Source: an uncultured Clostridiaceae bacterium
Lineage (GTDB): Bacteria; Bacillota; Clostridia; TANB77; CAG-508
Length of the DNA: 5,391 bases
NCBI GenBank assembly: GCA_958417695.1
Contig: CATZDQ010000119.1
Location: 1 to 5,391, forward strand
Reading direction: 5' to 3'
Below the pieces are notes generated by a model. The model did not search any database. It saw nothing but the letters and a program-made list of their open reading frames with translations, and was not told the origin of the DNA. Positions 5,276 through 5,391 of the stretch are shown here, in pieces (within the stretch, counting starts at the first letter, position 1; every line of letters starts with the position of its first letter). Position numbers and translations under genes: made by a program.

Positions 5276-5391
5276 CTATGCTTCTGTATCTTCTTCTGGA
5301 GCTTCTACTGGACAAACACCTCTACAAGTTCCACATCCAATACATTCTTCTGGATTAATTACATATTTGTCTTCTCCTTGTGAAATACATC
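5276..5391 (-). CDS. 2[4Fe-4S] ferredoxin, C-terminal part
   Basis: This reading frame enters from the right edge on the minus strand and ends with TAG at 5278-5276, leaving 38 complete codons. The visible peptide contains CISQGEDKYVI, then NPEECIGCGTCRGVCPVEA, then the acidic end PEEDTEA. One full CxxCxxCxxxCP cluster motif is present, and the upstream ISQGEDKYVI is the linker usual between the two halves of small clostridial ferredoxins. The first cluster motif must lie beyond the window. The Cys before ISQG is at the position usually held by Ala and is probably not a ligand. Such ferredoxins are soluble low-potential electron carriers and the normal partners of pyruvate:ferredoxin oxidoreductase, but this gene is in a separate, convergent transcription unit. 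The start and total length are not visible. Confidence 0.9.
   Translation of the reverse strand, partial: CISQGEDKYVINPEECIGCGTCRGVCPVEAPEEDTEA

Noticed and set aside
1..5391. CRISPR array, insertion sequence, tRNA or rRNA gene, or attachment site
   Set aside because: I saw no regularly spaced repeats, transposase-like frame, terminal inverted repeats, or tRNA/rRNA signature on either strand.

Overview
The window is AT-rich with clean Shine-Dalgarno sites (AGGAGG type), near-consensus sigma-A promoters and strong U-tract hairpin terminators, so it looks like a low-GC Firmicute. A four-subunit pyruvate:ferredoxin oxidoreductase, a separate 2[4Fe-4S] ferredoxin, and many cysteines outside the predicted cluster ligands suggest a strict anaerobe, probably a Clostridia-type fermenter. 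Species cannot be named from this sequence.

Layout. (1) 1-375, minus strand: the first 125 codons of a prepilin-like surface protein, running off the left edge. (2) 376-763: a divergent regulatory region with a perfect-consensus promoter reading left (-35 at 537-542, -10 at 514-519) and a strong promoter reading right (-35 at 675-680, -10 at 698-703). Each carries an inverted repeat placed like an operator. (3) 764-3836, plus strand: a compact four-gene operon porG-porD-porA-porB (gamma, delta, alpha, beta) ending in a textbook terminator at 3857-3887. (4) 3837-4140: an intergenic stretch with that terminator and the next gene's promoter. (5) 4141-5247, plus strand: a polytopic membrane protein of the flippase-like / LPG-synthase transmembrane family. 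(6) 5276-5391, minus strand: the C-terminal 38 codons of a 2[4Fe-4S] ferredoxin, convergent with the membrane protein and sharing a bidirectional terminator with it.

How it fits together. The por operon encodes all four subunits of an enzyme that oxidises a 2-oxoacid, most likely pyruvate, to acyl-CoA and CO2. PorA and PorB bind thiamine pyrophosphate and substrate, PorB carries a proximal [4Fe-4S] cluster, PorD carries two more, and PorG belongs to the CoA-associated gamma family. Electrons leave to ferredoxin, and the ferredoxin encoded about 1.4 kb downstream is a plausible acceptor although it is a separate transcription unit. The prepilin-like and membrane-protein genes have no evident metabolic link to por.

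No clearly new system is visible. The most noteworthy points are the inverted repeat centred on the por -35 box, the palindrome over the predicted start of the pilin-like transcript, the absence of Glu at pilin position +5, and a cluster of extra cysteines in PorB.
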